Shown: positions 9,418 through 18,089, counted from the first letter of the stretch. The stretch: DNA of 64,000 bases from Pseudonocardia phyllosphaerae (GCF_046546475.1 NZ_JBKGXS010000002.1:310001-374000); one strand, 5' to 3'. Numbers and translations: made by a program. Notes: generated by a model not told the origin, from the sequence alone.

Positions 9418-10044
9418 GTGAACGCCGCACCCGATCCCGCGCCGCGCCGCCGCGGGCGCCGCTCCGGCGGGACCGACACCCGCTCCGGCCTGCTCGACGC
9501 CGCCCGCGCCGAGTTCGCCGAGCGCGGTTTCGAGGGGGCGACCGTGCGCCGGATCGCCGAGCGCGCCGGGGTGGACCCGGCGATGGTCAACCACTGGTTC
9601 GGCGGCAAGGAGAAGCTGTTCACCGCGTCGCTGGAGCTGCCGCTCGACGTGCACCGGGTCCGCGGGACGATCCTCACCGCCGACCCGGACGACATCGGCG
9701 AGGCGGTCGTGCGCGGCTTCCTGACCGTGTGGGACGGCGCGGAGGGCGGCGCGATTGCGGCGATGCTGCGCTCGGTCACCGCGCACCCGACGGCGGCGCG
9801 GATGCTGCGTGAGTTCATCACCCGGGCGATCCTGCGGCCGGTCGTCGAGCGGGTGTCGCCGGACCGGCACGACGAGCGCGGCGCGCTGGTCGCCTCGCAG
9901 CTGATCGGGATCGGGATGATGCGCTTCGTCGTGGGGCTGGAGCCGCTGGCGTCGGCACCGCAGGAGGAGATCGTCGCGGCCGTCGGGCCGACGGTGCAGC
10001 GCTACCTGACCGGGAACCTGGGGTCGACGAACCCGGACTCGTAG
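9418..10044 (+). CDS. TetR-family transcriptional regulator
   Basis: A 208-residue one-component regulator. Residues 20-65 hold the TetR helix-turn-helix, seen as GATVRRIAERAGVDPAMVNHWFGGKEKLF. The all-helical C-terminal domain resembles the TetR_C group with a HPTAARMLREFI segment; the ligand is unknown. The GTG at 9418 begins a short basic arm before the HTH. It is divergent from trpE with 55 bp between start codons. Its 3' end overlaps the convergent response regulator by 43 bp, so the two mRNAs would be antisense there. Confidence 0.88.
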   Translation: MNAAPDPAPRRRGRRSGGTDTRSGLLDAARAEFAERGFEGATVRRIAERAGVDPAMVNHWFGGKEKLFTASLELPLDVHRVRGTILTADPDDIGEAVVRGFLTVWDGAEGGAIAAMLRSVTAHPTAARMLREFITRAILRPVVERVSPDRHDERGALVASQLIGIGMMRFVVGLEPLASAPQEEIVAAVGPTVQRYLTGNLGSTNPDS

Positions 10045-10652
10045 GCCCGGACGACGGCCTGGGTGCGGTCCCGCGCGCCGGTGCGGGCCAGCACGCTGCT
10101 GACGTGGGTCTTCACCGTCTCGACGCCGAGGTGCAGCTCCGCGGCGATCTCGGCGTTGGACAGGCCGCGGGCCATGGCGCGCAGCACCTCGCCCTCCCGT
10201 CCGGTGAGCCCGGCCCCGGCGAGCCCGTCCCCGCCCCCGGCGAACCCGGCGACGAGCTCACGGACCGCGGCCGGGAACAGCAGCGACTCCCCCGCCGCGA
10301 CGGTGTGCACGGCACGGACGACGTCGCGCGGCGGAGTGCGTTTGAGCAGGAACCCCGACGCGCCGGCGCGCAGGGCGTCGTAGACGTACCGGTCGTGGCC
10401 GAACGTGGTCAGCACCAGCACCCGCGGCGGATCCGGGCGGCGCAGCACGGCGCGGGTGGCGGTGATGCCGTCGACGGTGGGCATGCGGACGTCCATCAGG
10501 ACGACGTCCGGGCGCAGCCGCTCGACCAGTCCGGGCACCTCGGCGCCGTCGGACGCCTCACCGAGCACGGCGAGATCGGGGTCGGCGCCGAGGACGGCGA
10601 GCAGCCCGGTGCGGATGAGCTCCTCGTCGTCGACCAGCAGCAGCCCGATCAT
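10002..10652 (-). CDS. NarL/LuxR-type response regulator
   Basis: A 216-residue DNA-binding regulator. The receiver domain has the acidic pair in LLLVDDEELIRTGL, phospho-acceptor Asp54 in DVVLMDVRMP, a conserved Thr in VLVLTTFG and Lys in FLLKRTPP. The C-terminal LuxR HTH reads LTGREGEVLRAMARGLSNAE followed by VKTHVSSVLARTGARDRTQA. It follows its sensor kinase by 10 nt on the same strand, so the two form one operon. Candidate targets are the divergent membrane protein or its own operon, which is inference. Confidence 0.93.
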   Translation of the reverse strand: MIGLLLVDDEELIRTGLLAVLGADPDLAVLGEASDGAEVPGLVERLRPDVVLMDVRMPTVDGITATRAVLRRPDPPRVLVLTTFGHDRYVYDALRAGASGFLLKRTPPRDVVRAVHTVAAGESLLFPAAVRELVAGFAGGGDGLAGAGLTGREGEVLRAMARGLSNAEIAAELHLGVETVKTHVSSVLARTGARDRTQAVVRAYESGFVDPRFPVR

Positions 10653-10662
10653 GGTCCCGGTC

Positions 10663-12057
10663 CTACCGGGCCGGGCGGGTGTCGTCGTCGTGCCGCGCCG
10701 GTGACGCGGCCCAGCTGGTCCGGTCGGAGCAGTGCGGTGCCGCCGTGGGGAGTACGGCGTGCAGGACCCAGTCGGTGCTGCCGGTGCTGTCGGGGCCGGC
10801 CGTGAGGGTGCCGCCGAGCGGGGTGACGCGGTCGGCGGCACCGGTGAGCCCGCGCCCGCCGACGCGACGCCCACCGCTGCTCTGCTCACCGCCCCGGGAG
10901 CGGCGCGGGTTGCGGACCGTCAGCTCGACCGCGGTTCCGGTGCGGCGCAGCGTGACCGATGCCGAGCCGGTGCCGTGGCGCAGTGCGTTGGTGAGGCCTT
11001 CCTGGACGAGCCGGTAGATCTCGCGGGAGACGGGGCCCGGGATCGCGGTCAGGTCGTCGAGATCGGTACGCAGGGCGAGTCCGGCGGTGCGGGCGCCGTC
11101 GAGGAGGTCGTCCAGCATGCGGAGGTCGCGGACCGGCGAGGCGCCGTCCGCCCCGCCCCGGTCCGCGCCGCGTCCGCCAGGTGCCCGGTCGTCCCTCCCG
11201 GCCGGCCCGGACTCACGGGGCTCGGCGGTCCCGTCGGTCCCGTCGGCTCCCTGGGTGTGCAGCAGCCCGAGGACGTGGTCGAGGTCGTCGAGGGCCGCCC
11301 GGCCGGTGCGGGCGATCGCCTCCAGCGCCGTCCGGGCGAACGCGGGGTCGGAGTCCAGCAGCTCCGCCGCCGCGCCCGCCTGCAGGGTGGTGACGGTGAG
11401 CGCGTGCCCGACCGAGTCGTGCAGCTCCCGGGCGAGCCGGGCGTGCTCGGCGTCGCGGGCGGCGGCCCTGCGGGTGCGGTCCAGCTCGTCGGCGAGCCGC
11501 TCGGCCGGGGTCGGGCCGAGGAACCACGGCGCGACCCGGGCCTGGGCGGCGCCGAGCAGCACCGGGACCGCGCCCGCGACCAGCAGCAGGACCGGCCCGA
11601 GGATCGGCGCCCACCAGGCACCGGCGCCGGTCGGGAAACCCGGGTAGGCGACCCACGGTGCCGTGATCAGCCCGATCGCCTGCGGGATCCCGGCGAGCAG
11701 CGCCGACGCCGCGAGCAGGCCCACCGCCATCCCGAGCAGCACCCAGAGCGCGCCGCGCAGCCGCCCGCCGCGCGGAGTACGCCGGTCCGGGAGGGGGGTG
11801 TCGGGCAGAGGGCAGGCGTCGAGCAGGGTGCGGGCGGCGGCGACGGCCAGCTCCCGCACCCCCGGCAGCACCAGAACGCCGAGCCCGCCGGCGACCGCGG
11901 GCACCGTCAGCAGCACGGTGACGAGCGCGCTGTCGCTCTCCTGCCCGGTCCGGACCAGCACCCAGCCGAGCCCGAGGTAGGGCAGCAGGACGGCCGCGCC
12001 GAGCAGCGCGTGCAGCGCCCGCCGCGCGGCCGTTCCGGCGGCCCGTCCCCTGGTCAC
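10663..12057 (-). CDS. membrane sensor histidine kinase (HisKA_3 type)
   Basis: A 464-residue sensor kinase paired with the following response regulator. Residues 15-180 hold four to six hydrophobic segments and no large extracytoplasmic domain, so the signal is probably sensed in or near the membrane. The dimerization motif is ARELHDSVGHAL with phospho-acceptor His213. A HATPase domain follows, with EGLTNALRHG and GGRGLTGAADRV as N and G boxes. A Gly/Ala/Asp-rich insertion splits the dimerization and ATPase regions. Its N-terminal LLPYLGLGW resembles the LPYLGLKCAW of the divergent membrane protein. The GTG at 12057 is the only good start after the upstream non-conserved frame. Confidence 0.9.
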   Translation of the reverse strand: MTRGRAAGTAARRALHALLGAAVLLPYLGLGWVLVRTGQESDSALVTVLLTVPAVAGGLGVLVLPGVRELAVAAARTLLDACPLPDTPLPDRRTPRGGRLRGALWVLLGMAVGLLAASALLAGIPQAIGLITAPWVAYPGFPTGAGAWWAPILGPVLLLVAGAVPVLLGAAQARVAPWFLGPTPAERLADELDRTRRAAARDAEHARLARELHDSVGHALTVTTLQAGAAAELLDSDPAFARTALEAIARTGRAALDDLDHVLGLLHTQGADGTDGTAEPRESGPAGRDDRAPGGRGADRGGADGASPVRDLRMLDDLLDGARTAGLALRTDLDDLTAIPGPVSREIYRLVQEGLTNALRHGTGSASVTLRRTGTAVELTVRNPRRSRGGEQSSGGRRVGGRGLTGAADRVTPLGGTLTAGPDSTGSTDWVLHAVLPTAAPHCSDRTSWAASPARHDDDTRPAR

Positions 12058-12165
12058 GGGGGAATCGTCGCAGATCAGCAGGGTTCCGCGGCTCCCTCGC
12101 GGGAGGGAGGCGGTCCCCACGCGGGCGGGATCCGGCGACGACGGCGCCGCAGCACGCTCGACGGC

Positions 12166-13119
12166 ATGACCTTCACACCGCTGTCCACCCGGGCGACCGG
12201 TTCCACACCGGTCCGCCACCGCGCCCTCGCCCTCCGGCGGGCCCTCGGCGTCGCCGCGGCGCTCGGCACGCTGCCCTACCTCGGCCTCAAGTGCGCCTGG
12301 CTGACCGGCGCCGCCGTCGGCGTCACCGACGCGGCGCTGCTCACGAGCGGGTCGATGCGGGTGCTGAACGCGGTGACCGTCGTGCTCGACCTGTGCGTCG
12401 TCGTCCTCGCGGCGGCTCTCGGCTCGCGCCGCGCCGGCCGGATCCCCGCGCTCGCCGTGCTGTTGCCCGCCTGGGTGGCGACCGGGCTGCTGCTGCCGAT
12501 GGTGGTCACGTTCCCGCTCACCATGCTCGCCGGCGGGCCGGCCGCGTCGGTCGGGCTCCAGCCGTGGGTGCGGCCGCTGGTCTACGGCGGTTTCGCCTGG
12601 CAGGGGCTCTGCCTGCTCGCCGCGTTCGCGGTGTACGCGGCCGACCGCTGGCGGGACCGGCTGCGCCGCCCGGCCCCCGTGGACACCGCCGTCCGGCCGC
12701 TCCTGCACGCCACCGCCGGTGGTGGCGCCGTGCTCGGTGTGCTCGCCGCCGGACTGCTCATGGTGTCCGGTGCAGGCAGCGGATCGGGGGTTCTCGTGAT
12801 CGTCGCCGCACTGGACGCCGGGTTCGGGCTCGCCGGGGTGGTCGCGGTGGTGCGGCTGGCCCGCGGCCGTGGCTCGGCGGCCGTGGTGGTCACGGCGTGG
12901 GCCGGCACGGCGGTGCCGTTCGCGAACGGGCTCTGGTCTGCGGTGACGACGATGGGCGCCACCGCGCTGTCCGGGTCCGGGGACCCCGCGCAGGGGCTCG
13001 CACAGCTGTGCGGGCTGCTCGGCGGGTTCGCCCTCGCCGTCGCCGGGCTCCTGGCCGTCGGCGGCAGCAGTGTCGTGGAATCGTCGTGGAGTCCGGCGCC
13101 ACGGGAGCCGGGGCCGTGA
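12166..13119 (+). CDS. polytopic membrane protein next to a two-component system
   Basis: A 317-residue protein with about eight hydrophobic segments (for example LDLCVVVLAAALGS, ALAVLLPAWVATGLLLPMVV, GLCLLAAFAVYAADR). No enzymatic motif is visible and I do not know its function. It is divergent from the sensor kinase, with 108 bp between starts, and its first hydrophobic helix carries a PYLGL motif also found in that kinase. This suggests it is a target or partner of the system. The ATG at 12166 is preceded by CACGCT with a 7-nt spacer, an imperfect version of the leaderless pattern seen elsewhere. Confidence 0.75.
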   Translation: MTFTPLSTRATGSTPVRHRALALRRALGVAAALGTLPYLGLKCAWLTGAAVGVTDAALLTSGSMRVLNAVTVVLDLCVVVLAAALGSRRAGRIPALAVLLPAWVATGLLLPMVVTFPLTMLAGGPAASVGLQPWVRPLVYGGFAWQGLCLLAAFAVYAADRWRDRLRRPAPVDTAVRPLLHATAGGGAVLGVLAAGLLMVSGAGSGSGVLVIVAALDAGFGLAGVVAVVRLARGRGSAAVVVTAWAGTAVPFANGLWSAVTTMGATALSGSGDPAQGLAQLCGLLGGFALAVAGLLAVGGSSVVESSWSPAPREPGP

Positions 13120-13234
13120 ATCCGGGCACCGCACGACCGGGCGGCATGGAGTCCGGCGCGGCGGGATCGGTTGCCGCACAGGGAGCCGGGATCGACCGGT
13201 CGCCGACCGCCCGGACCGGCCGCACACTGGGGTG

Positions 13235-14167
13235 ATGGCCGACCTCACCGCCGTCGCCGACTACGTCCCCGACGCCGTCACCGCCCGGCTCGCGGCACTC
13301 CGGTCCCAGGTCGGGCAGGCGGTGTTCTCCCGGGTCGCCGGCGACGAGGGTGCCGGTCGCCGCAGGCGCATCCTCGGCGCCGAGGGTCCCCGCTGGTTCG
13401 ACGACGACGCCGCGATCCGCCGCGTCCACGGCGACGCCTCGATGTTCATCGGCGGTCTGCGCGCGCTGCTGCTCCAGTCGCTGCACCCGCTGGCGATGGC
13501 CGGGGTCGCCGGGCACTCCGGTTTCCGCGGCGACCCGTGGGGACGGCTGCAGCGCACCTCGTACTTCCTGGCCGCGACGACGTTCGGCCCCGCCGACGAG
13601 GCCGACCGCGTCATCGCCGCGATCAAGCGCGCCCACTCCTACGTCCACGGCACCGCCCCCGACGGGCGCCCCTACTCCGCGTCGGATCCGCACCTGCTGC
13701 GCTGGGTGCACATCGCCGAGATCGACAGCTTCCTGTCCGCGCACGACCGCTACGGCGGCGAGCCCCTCGACCCGGCCGGGCGCGACGCCTACGTCGCCGA
13801 CACCGCGCGGGTCGCCCGTGAGCTCGGCATCCCGGACCCGCCGGAGACCACCGCGGAGCTGGCCGCGCAGATCGCGGCGTACCGGCCGGAGCTGCGCGGC
13901 ACCCCGGAGGCCCGCGACGCGGCGAAGTTCCTGCTGTGGGAGCCGCCGCTGCCGCTCGCCGCCCGGGTGCCCTACGGCGTGCTCGCCGCCGCGTCGGTCG
14001 GGCTGCTGCCCCGCTGGGCGCGGACACCCCTGCGGCTGCCGTGGCTACCGGTCACCGAGGCGACCGCCGTACGTGCCGGCGGGATGCTGATCACCGCAGG
14101 GATCCGCTGGGTGACCAGCGCGCCCCGGGAACCCACGCCCCCGCCGATGCCGCCGGTGCACGCCTGA
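13235..14167 (+). CDS. MpaB-like oxygenase (DUF2236)
   Basis: A 310-residue protein of the MpaB / latex-clearing-protein-like family, alpha-helical and probably haem-binding. The family signature is RVHGDASMFIGGLRALLLQSLHPLAMAGVAGHSGF (two quoted halves: RVHGDASMFIGGLRALLLQ at about residue 68, then SLHPLAMAGVAGHS), followed by FGPADEADRVI, RAHSYVHGTAPDG and DPHLLRWVHIAEIDSFL. Conserved histidines in LHPLAM and LLRWVHIA are candidate haem ligands. The substrate is unknown; many actinobacteria have several paralogs. The ATG at 13235 directly follows an in-frame GTG. No operon partner is evident. Confidence 0.85.
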   Translation: MADLTAVADYVPDAVTARLAALRSQVGQAVFSRVAGDEGAGRRRRILGAEGPRWFDDDAAIRRVHGDASMFIGGLRALLLQSLHPLAMAGVAGHSGFRGDPWGRLQRTSYFLAATTFGPADEADRVIAAIKRAHSYVHGTAPDGRPYSASDPHLLRWVHIAEIDSFLSAHDRYGGEPLDPAGRDAYVADTARVARELGIPDPPETTAELAAQIAAYRPELRGTPEARDAAKFLLWEPPLPLAARVPYGVLAAASVGLLPRWARTPLRLPWLPVTEATAVRAGGMLITAGIRWVTSAPREPTPPPMPPVHA

Positions 14168-14200
14168 CCCGCAGCGGACCGCGCGCCGGGTGCCGCGGGG

Positions 14201-14392
14201 TCAGAGACCGCCGCCGCCGGCGAGCCGGGTGGCCACGTAGGTCCGTTCCTGCTCCAGACGCCGGGCCTCGGCGTCGGACAGGGACTCCGGGATCGGGTCC
14301 GTGTCGTGCTCGGCCACCCACTGGTCCGGGCGGATGGGCTCGGGCATCGTCCGCCAGCGCGCCCGCGGATCGGTGTCGTCGTCAGGCTCCAT
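14201..14392 (-). CDS. small hydrophilic protein, unknown
   Basis: A 63-residue acidic protein (WRTMPEPIRPDQWV near the start, then an Asp/Glu-rich and helical stretch). It has no membrane segment or known motif. The MPEPIRP-type N-terminus recalls small conserved actinobacterial proteins, but I cannot name a family. There is no strong ribosome binding site. It is transcribed toward the MpaB-like gene, and a chance frame is possible. Confidence 0.5.
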   Translation of the reverse strand: MEPDDDTDPRARWRTMPEPIRPDQWVAEHDTDPIPESLSDAEARRLEQERTYVATRLAGGGGL

Positions 14393-14475
14393 GTGCCGAC
14401 GATGCCGTGCGGCGCAGGCCTCGGCAAGTGGGCCGATGGGGTCGGCCCCCGGTCACGCTGCGTCGGTGTGCATGG

Positions 14476-14545
14476 TTCAGGCGCCGTCCCTGGCGAGCAG
14501 GACGTCGGTGTTCAGGCGCCGCCCCTGGCGAGCAGGACGTCGGTG
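14476..14545. repeat. 35-bp tandem duplication of the hisI 3' end
   Basis: Bases 14476-14510 and 14511-14545 are two direct copies of a 35-bp unit with one mismatch (T at 14487, C at 14522). The second copy is the true end of hisI, including its stop at 14512-14514. The first copy lies wholly downstream. The unit length is not a multiple of 3, so the extra copy does not extend the protein. Confidence 0.9.
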
Positions 14546-14892
14546 TCGAAGCAGGTCCGGGTGCCCGTGTGGCAGGCCGGCCCCTCCTGGTCGACGACGA
14601 CCAGCACCGCGTCGCCGTCGCAGTCCAGCCGGACCTCGCGCACGTGCTGCACGTGCCCGGACGTGCCGCCCTTGACCCAGTACTCCTGCCGCGACCGCGA
14701 CCAGTACGTGCCACGGCCGGTGGTCAACGTCCGGTGCAGCGCCTCGTCGTCCATCCAGCCCACCATCAGCACCTCACCGGCGCCGGACTGCACGACCGCG
14801 CAGACCAGCCCGTCGGCGTCGCGCTTGAGTCGCGCGGCGATGGCGGGGTCGAGCGCGGACTCGAACGGACGAACCCGCTCGGAGACGCTCAT
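14512..14892 (-). CDS. hisI: phosphoribosyl-AMP cyclohydrolase
   Basis: A 126-residue enzyme for the third step of histidine synthesis, hydrolysing phosphoribosyl-AMP to ProFAR. MVGWMDDEALHRTL, YWSRSRQEYWVKG and LDCDGDAVLVVVDQEGPACH show the family metal-binding region, with the C-terminal TCF. It is the short HisI form without a fused HisE. The ATG overlaps the hisF stop as ATGA, so it is coupled to hisF. The 3' end has been tandemly duplicated (see the repeat). Confidence 0.95.
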   Translation of the reverse strand: MSVSERVRPFESALDPAIAARLKRDADGLVCAVVQSGAGEVLMVGWMDDEALHRTLTTGRGTYWSRSRQEYWVKGGTSGHVQHVREVRLDCDGDAVLVVVDQEGPACHTGTRTCFDTDVLLARGGA

Positions 14893-15662
14893 CGGACCTC
14901 CACTCCCCCGGCGCGCATCGCGTCCTTGACCTCCCCGATCCGCAGCGTGCCGAAGTGGAAGACGCTCGCGGCCAGCACCGCGTCCGCCCCGGCCTGCACG
15001 GCGGGCACGAAGTCGTCGACCGAACCGGCGCCGCCGGAGGCGATCACCGGGACGTCGACGACCTTGCGCACCGCCTCGATCAGCTCGATGTCGAACCCGG
15101 CGCGGGTGCCGTCGGCGTCCATCGAGTTCAGCAGGATCTCCCCGACGCCGAGCTCCTGGCCGCGCCGGGCCCACTCGACGGCGTCGATCCCGGCCGAACG
15201 ACGGCCGCCGTGCGTGGTGACCTCGAACCCGGACGGCTGCGGCGCCTCCCCCTCGGGGACACGCCGCGCATCGACCGACAGCACGATGCACTGCGACCCG
15301 AACCGGCGCGACATCTCGTGCAGCAGCTCCGGGCGCGCGATCGCCGCGGTGTTCACGCTGACCTTGTCCGCACCGGCACGCAGCATCCGGTCGACGTCGT
15401 CGGGAGTCCGGATGCCGCCGCCCACGGTCAGCGGGATGAACACCTGCTCGGCGGTGCGGCGCACCACGTCGATCATCGTGCCGCGCTCGGACGACGACGC
15501 GGTGACGTCGAGGAACGTCAGCTCGTCGGCACCCTCGGCGTCGTAGACCCGGGCCATCTCGACCGGGTCGCCCGCATCGCGCAGCTCCTTGAAGTTCACG
15601 CCCTTGACCACCCGGCCGTCGTCGACGTCCAGGCACGGGATGACGCGCACGGCGACGCCCAT
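14889..15662 (-). CDS. hisF: imidazole glycerol phosphate synthase, cyclase subunit
   Basis: A 257-residue TIM barrel that condenses PRFAR with ammonia from HisH to give IGP and AICAR. VRVIPCLDVDDGRVVKGV carries the first catalytic aspartate, LLNSMDADGTRAGFD carries the second, and IPLTVGGGIRT and VPVIASGGAGS are the phosphate loops. The partner hisH is displaced about 2.4 kb away by a transporter gene. The ATG shares one base with the hisA stop (TGATG), so it is tightly coupled. Confidence 0.97.
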   Translation of the reverse strand: MGVAVRVIPCLDVDDGRVVKGVNFKELRDAGDPVEMARVYDAEGADELTFLDVTASSSERGTMIDVVRRTAEQVFIPLTVGGGIRTPDDVDRMLRAGADKVSVNTAAIARPELLHEMSRRFGSQCIVLSVDARRVPEGEAPQPSGFEVTTHGGRRSAGIDAVEWARRGQELGVGEILLNSMDADGTRAGFDIELIEAVRKVVDVPVIASGGAGSVDDFVPAVQAGADAVLAASVFHFGTLRIGEVKDAMRAGGVEVR

Positions 15663-16411
15663 CAGGCACCCACCTTCGCGACCGCGGCCAGCGCGTCGGG
15701 CAGGGTGAAGCGGCCCGCGTAGAGCGCCTTGCCGACGATCGAGCCCTCGATGTTCACGCCGGTCGCGGCGACCTCGGCGAGCCGGGTCAGGTCCTCGATC
15801 TCGGAGATCCCGCCGGAGGCGATCACCGGGGCGGTCGTGGCCTGCGCGACCTCGGTGAGCAGCTCGACGTTCGGGCCCTGCAGCGTGCCGTCCTTGGAGA
15901 CGTCGGTGACCACGTAGCGGGTCGCACCGGCGCCGTCGAGCCGGGCGAGGACCTCCCAGAGGTCGCCGCCGTCGGAGGTCCAGCCGCGGCCGGCGACCCG
16001 GCGACGCCCGTCGATCATCTTGACGTCCAGGCCGATCGCGATCTTCTCGCCGTGCTCGGCGAGGACCTTCGCGCACCACTCGGGCTGCTCCAGCGCGGCG
16101 GTTCCCAGGTTCAGCCGGGCCGCGCCGGTGGACAGCGCGCGCTCCAGCGAGGCGTCGTCCCGGATGCCGCCGGACAGCTCCACCGACACGTCCAGCTTCC
16201 CGACGACCTCGGCGAGCAGCTCGGCGTTCGAGCCGCGACCGAACGCCGCGTCGAGGTCGACCAGATGGACCCACTCGGCGCCGTCGCGCTGCCAGTTCTG
16301 GGCGGCGTCGAGTGGCGAGCCGTACCCGGTCTCGGTCCCGGCCTCGCCCTGCACCAGGCGCACGGCCTGACCGTCGACGACGTCCACCGCGGGAAGCAAC
16401 GTGAAGCTCAC
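15662..16411 (-). CDS. hisA: bifunctional phosphoribosyl isomerase (HisA/PriA)
   Basis: A 249-residue TIM barrel. In actinobacteria this enzyme isomerises ProFAR in histidine synthesis and phosphoribosyl anthranilate in tryptophan synthesis, which replaces TrpF. LLPAVDVVDGQAVRLVQG and YVVTDVSKDGTLQGPN carry the two catalytic aspartates. The loop GRRRVAGRGWTSDGGDLWE matches the PriA group, including the Arg and Trp used to bind both substrates. Fittingly, no trpF is seen in the trp cluster here. The GTG at 16411 follows a TACCCT hexamer by 6 nt, so the hisA-hisF-hisI unit probably has its own leaderless promoter. Confidence 0.95.
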   Translation of the reverse strand: MSFTLLPAVDVVDGQAVRLVQGEAGTETGYGSPLDAAQNWQRDGAEWVHLVDLDAAFGRGSNAELLAEVVGKLDVSVELSGGIRDDASLERALSTGAARLNLGTAALEQPEWCAKVLAEHGEKIAIGLDVKMIDGRRRVAGRGWTSDGGDLWEVLARLDGAGATRYVVTDVSKDGTLQGPNVELLTEVAQATTAPVIASGGISEIEDLTRLAEVAATGVNIEGSIVGKALYAGRFTLPDALAAVAKVGA

Positions 16412-16417
16412 CGCCCC

Positions 16418-16423
16418 AGGGTA
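16418..16423 (-). promoter_or_regulatory. -10 hexamer TACCCT for leaderless hisA
   Basis: TACCCT on the minus strand, then 6 nt (GGGGCG), then the GTG of hisA. It lies in the 51-bp gap after the CitMHS gene and would make the hisA-hisF-hisI block independent of hisH. Confidence 0.55.
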
Positions 16424-16462
16424 TCCAGCGGGCCCCGAGCCTCCGCCGGTGCCCGAGCTGCC

Positions 16463-17944
16463 TCAGATCACGCCGATGGCGACGGCGGCGAGCACCATCA
16501 GGATCGAGAAGATCCACATCGGGAGGAACGAGTACTTGATGTGCCGGCCCATCTCCGCGCCGGCCAGGCCCAGCGCCAGCCACACGGCGGCGGTGAACGG
16601 GCTGACGTAGGTGCCGATGATGTTGCCGACGACCATCGCCGCGGCGACCGAGGTGCCCTCCACGCCGAACTGCCCGCCGATCTCGACGGCCAGCGGCAGC
16701 AGCGCGAAGTAGTACGAGTCGGTGGACAGCGCCAGGTCGAACGGCACCCCGAGCAGGCCGACGATCACGTGCATCTGCGGGCCGATCGACTCCGGCAGCA
16801 CCGAGACCATGTCGGTGGCCAGCGAGCGAAGCATCCCGGAGTTGTCGAGGATCCCGAGGAAGCTGCCGGCCGCGAGGACGATCGCCCCGGTGCCGAACGC
16901 CGGGCCGCCGTGCCGCTTGATGGCGTCCATCTGGTCGGAGACCTTCGGGTGGTTGACCATCAGCGCGACGCTCAGTCCGAGCATGAACACCAGCGCGGGC
17001 GGCAGCACGTCGGCGAGCAACAGGCCGATCGTCGTGACGACGATGCCGGCGTTGAGCAGAAGCATCCGGGTCGACGTCGGAGCCGCTCCGGTGTCGGTGA
17101 TGTCGGTGCCGGCCTCGGTGCCGGCCCCGGTGTCGGTCTCGGTGTCGGTCTCGGCCTCGGTGTCGGTGTCGGTCTCGGTGGTCTCGTGGCTTCCGGTGAT
17201 CGCGTGGCCGCCGGTGTCCCGGGCGGCTCCGGACGATCCCGCTCCGCCGGTCCCGCCGTCCCGCCCGGCACCGCCGTCACCGTCGGCCGGCAGGAAGCCC
17301 TCACCGGCGCCGTCGCCGTCGCCTCGCCTGGCGATCCGCCGCTGTTCCCGCAGCCCGAGCAGCACCGCGGCGGCGACCGCCAGCACCAGGCCGACGATCT
17401 GCATCGGGAACAGCGTGCGCCACAGCGCGACCGGGTCCATGCCGAGCACGGCCGCCGCCCGGCCGACCGGCCCCGCCCAGGGCAGCATGTTCATGACACC
17501 GAGTGCCAGGCCGAGCAGCAGGAGCAGCAGGTAGGGGCTCATCCGCAGGGCGCGGTACACCGGCAGCATCGCCGGGATGATGATCAGGAACGACGTCGCG
17601 CCGGAGCCGTCGAGATGGATCACCGCGGACATCAGGACGGTCGCGACGGCGACCCCGACGACGCTGCCCCGGCTGACCCGCAACATGCCGTTGATCATCG
17701 GTTTGAACAGCCCGATGTCGTTCATGATCCCGAAGAACAGGATCGCGAACATCAGCATCGCCGCGACGTCGATCACCGAGGACAGGCCGTCGGCGTAGAA
17801 CTCACCGATGTCGTCGAGCGTGAACCCGGCGACGAGTGCGCCGGCCACCGGGATGACGGCGAGACCGACGATCGGCGAGATCCGTCCGAGGATCAGCAGC
17901 GTCGCGATCGACGCGATGACGAGGAAGCCGACGAGGCTGAGCAT
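16463..17944 (-). CDS. CitMHS-family citrate/divalent metal transporter
   Basis: A 493-residue membrane protein with about twelve hydrophobic segments, of the CitMHS group of the ion transporter superfamily, which imports citrate complexed to Mg2+ or Ca2+ with protons. Typical segments are HLDGSGATSFLIIIPAMLP, MLPWAGPVGRAA and the C-terminal NIIGTYVSPFTAAVWLALGLA. The central cytoplasmic loop holds a long low-complexity region rich in Thr, Asp and Gly, absent from most relatives. The ATG at 17944 follows AAGGG by 8 nt and is preferred over the GTG at 17950. The gene lies between hisH and hisA, which are normally adjacent. Confidence 0.88.
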   Translation of the reverse strand: MLSLVGFLVIASIATLLILGRISPIVGLAVIPVAGALVAGFTLDDIGEFYADGLSSVIDVAAMLMFAILFFGIMNDIGLFKPMINGMLRVSRGSVVGVAVATVLMSAVIHLDGSGATSFLIIIPAMLPVYRALRMSPYLLLLLLGLALGVMNMLPWAGPVGRAAAVLGMDPVALWRTLFPMQIVGLVLAVAAAVLLGLREQRRIARRGDGDGAGEGFLPADGDGGAGRDGGTGGAGSSGAARDTGGHAITGSHETTETDTDTEAETDTETDTGAGTEAGTDITDTGAAPTSTRMLLLNAGIVVTTIGLLLADVLPPALVFMLGLSVALMVNHPKVSDQMDAIKRHGGPAFGTGAIVLAAGSFLGILDNSGMLRSLATDMVSVLPESIGPQMHVIVGLLGVPFDLALSTDSYYFALLPLAVEIGGQFGVEGTSVAAAMVVGNIIGTYVSPFTAAVWLALGLAGAEMGRHIKYSFLPMWIFSILMVLAAVAIGVI

Positions 17945-18089
17945 GACCACACCCTTGTGTCCGGATTGTCCGTCTCAGGACGGTCCCAGGACGTTCCGGG
18001 CAGGTCGAGCTTCTGGTCACCGACGCCGTTGTGGTCCTTGCGGACGCGGTCCGGACCGGGTTCCGGCCGGTGGGTGCGGGACGGGGCCG

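Noticed and set aside
9418..10044. TetR protein as repressor of the tryptophan genes
   Set aside because: Only the divergent position supports it; I see no convincing palindrome in the 46-55 bp gap and trp control in actinobacteria usually differs.
10732..12165. A long plus-strand frame opposite the sensor kinase
   Set aside because: It is a shadow of the kinase gene; only the part from 12166 codes for a plausible membrane protein.
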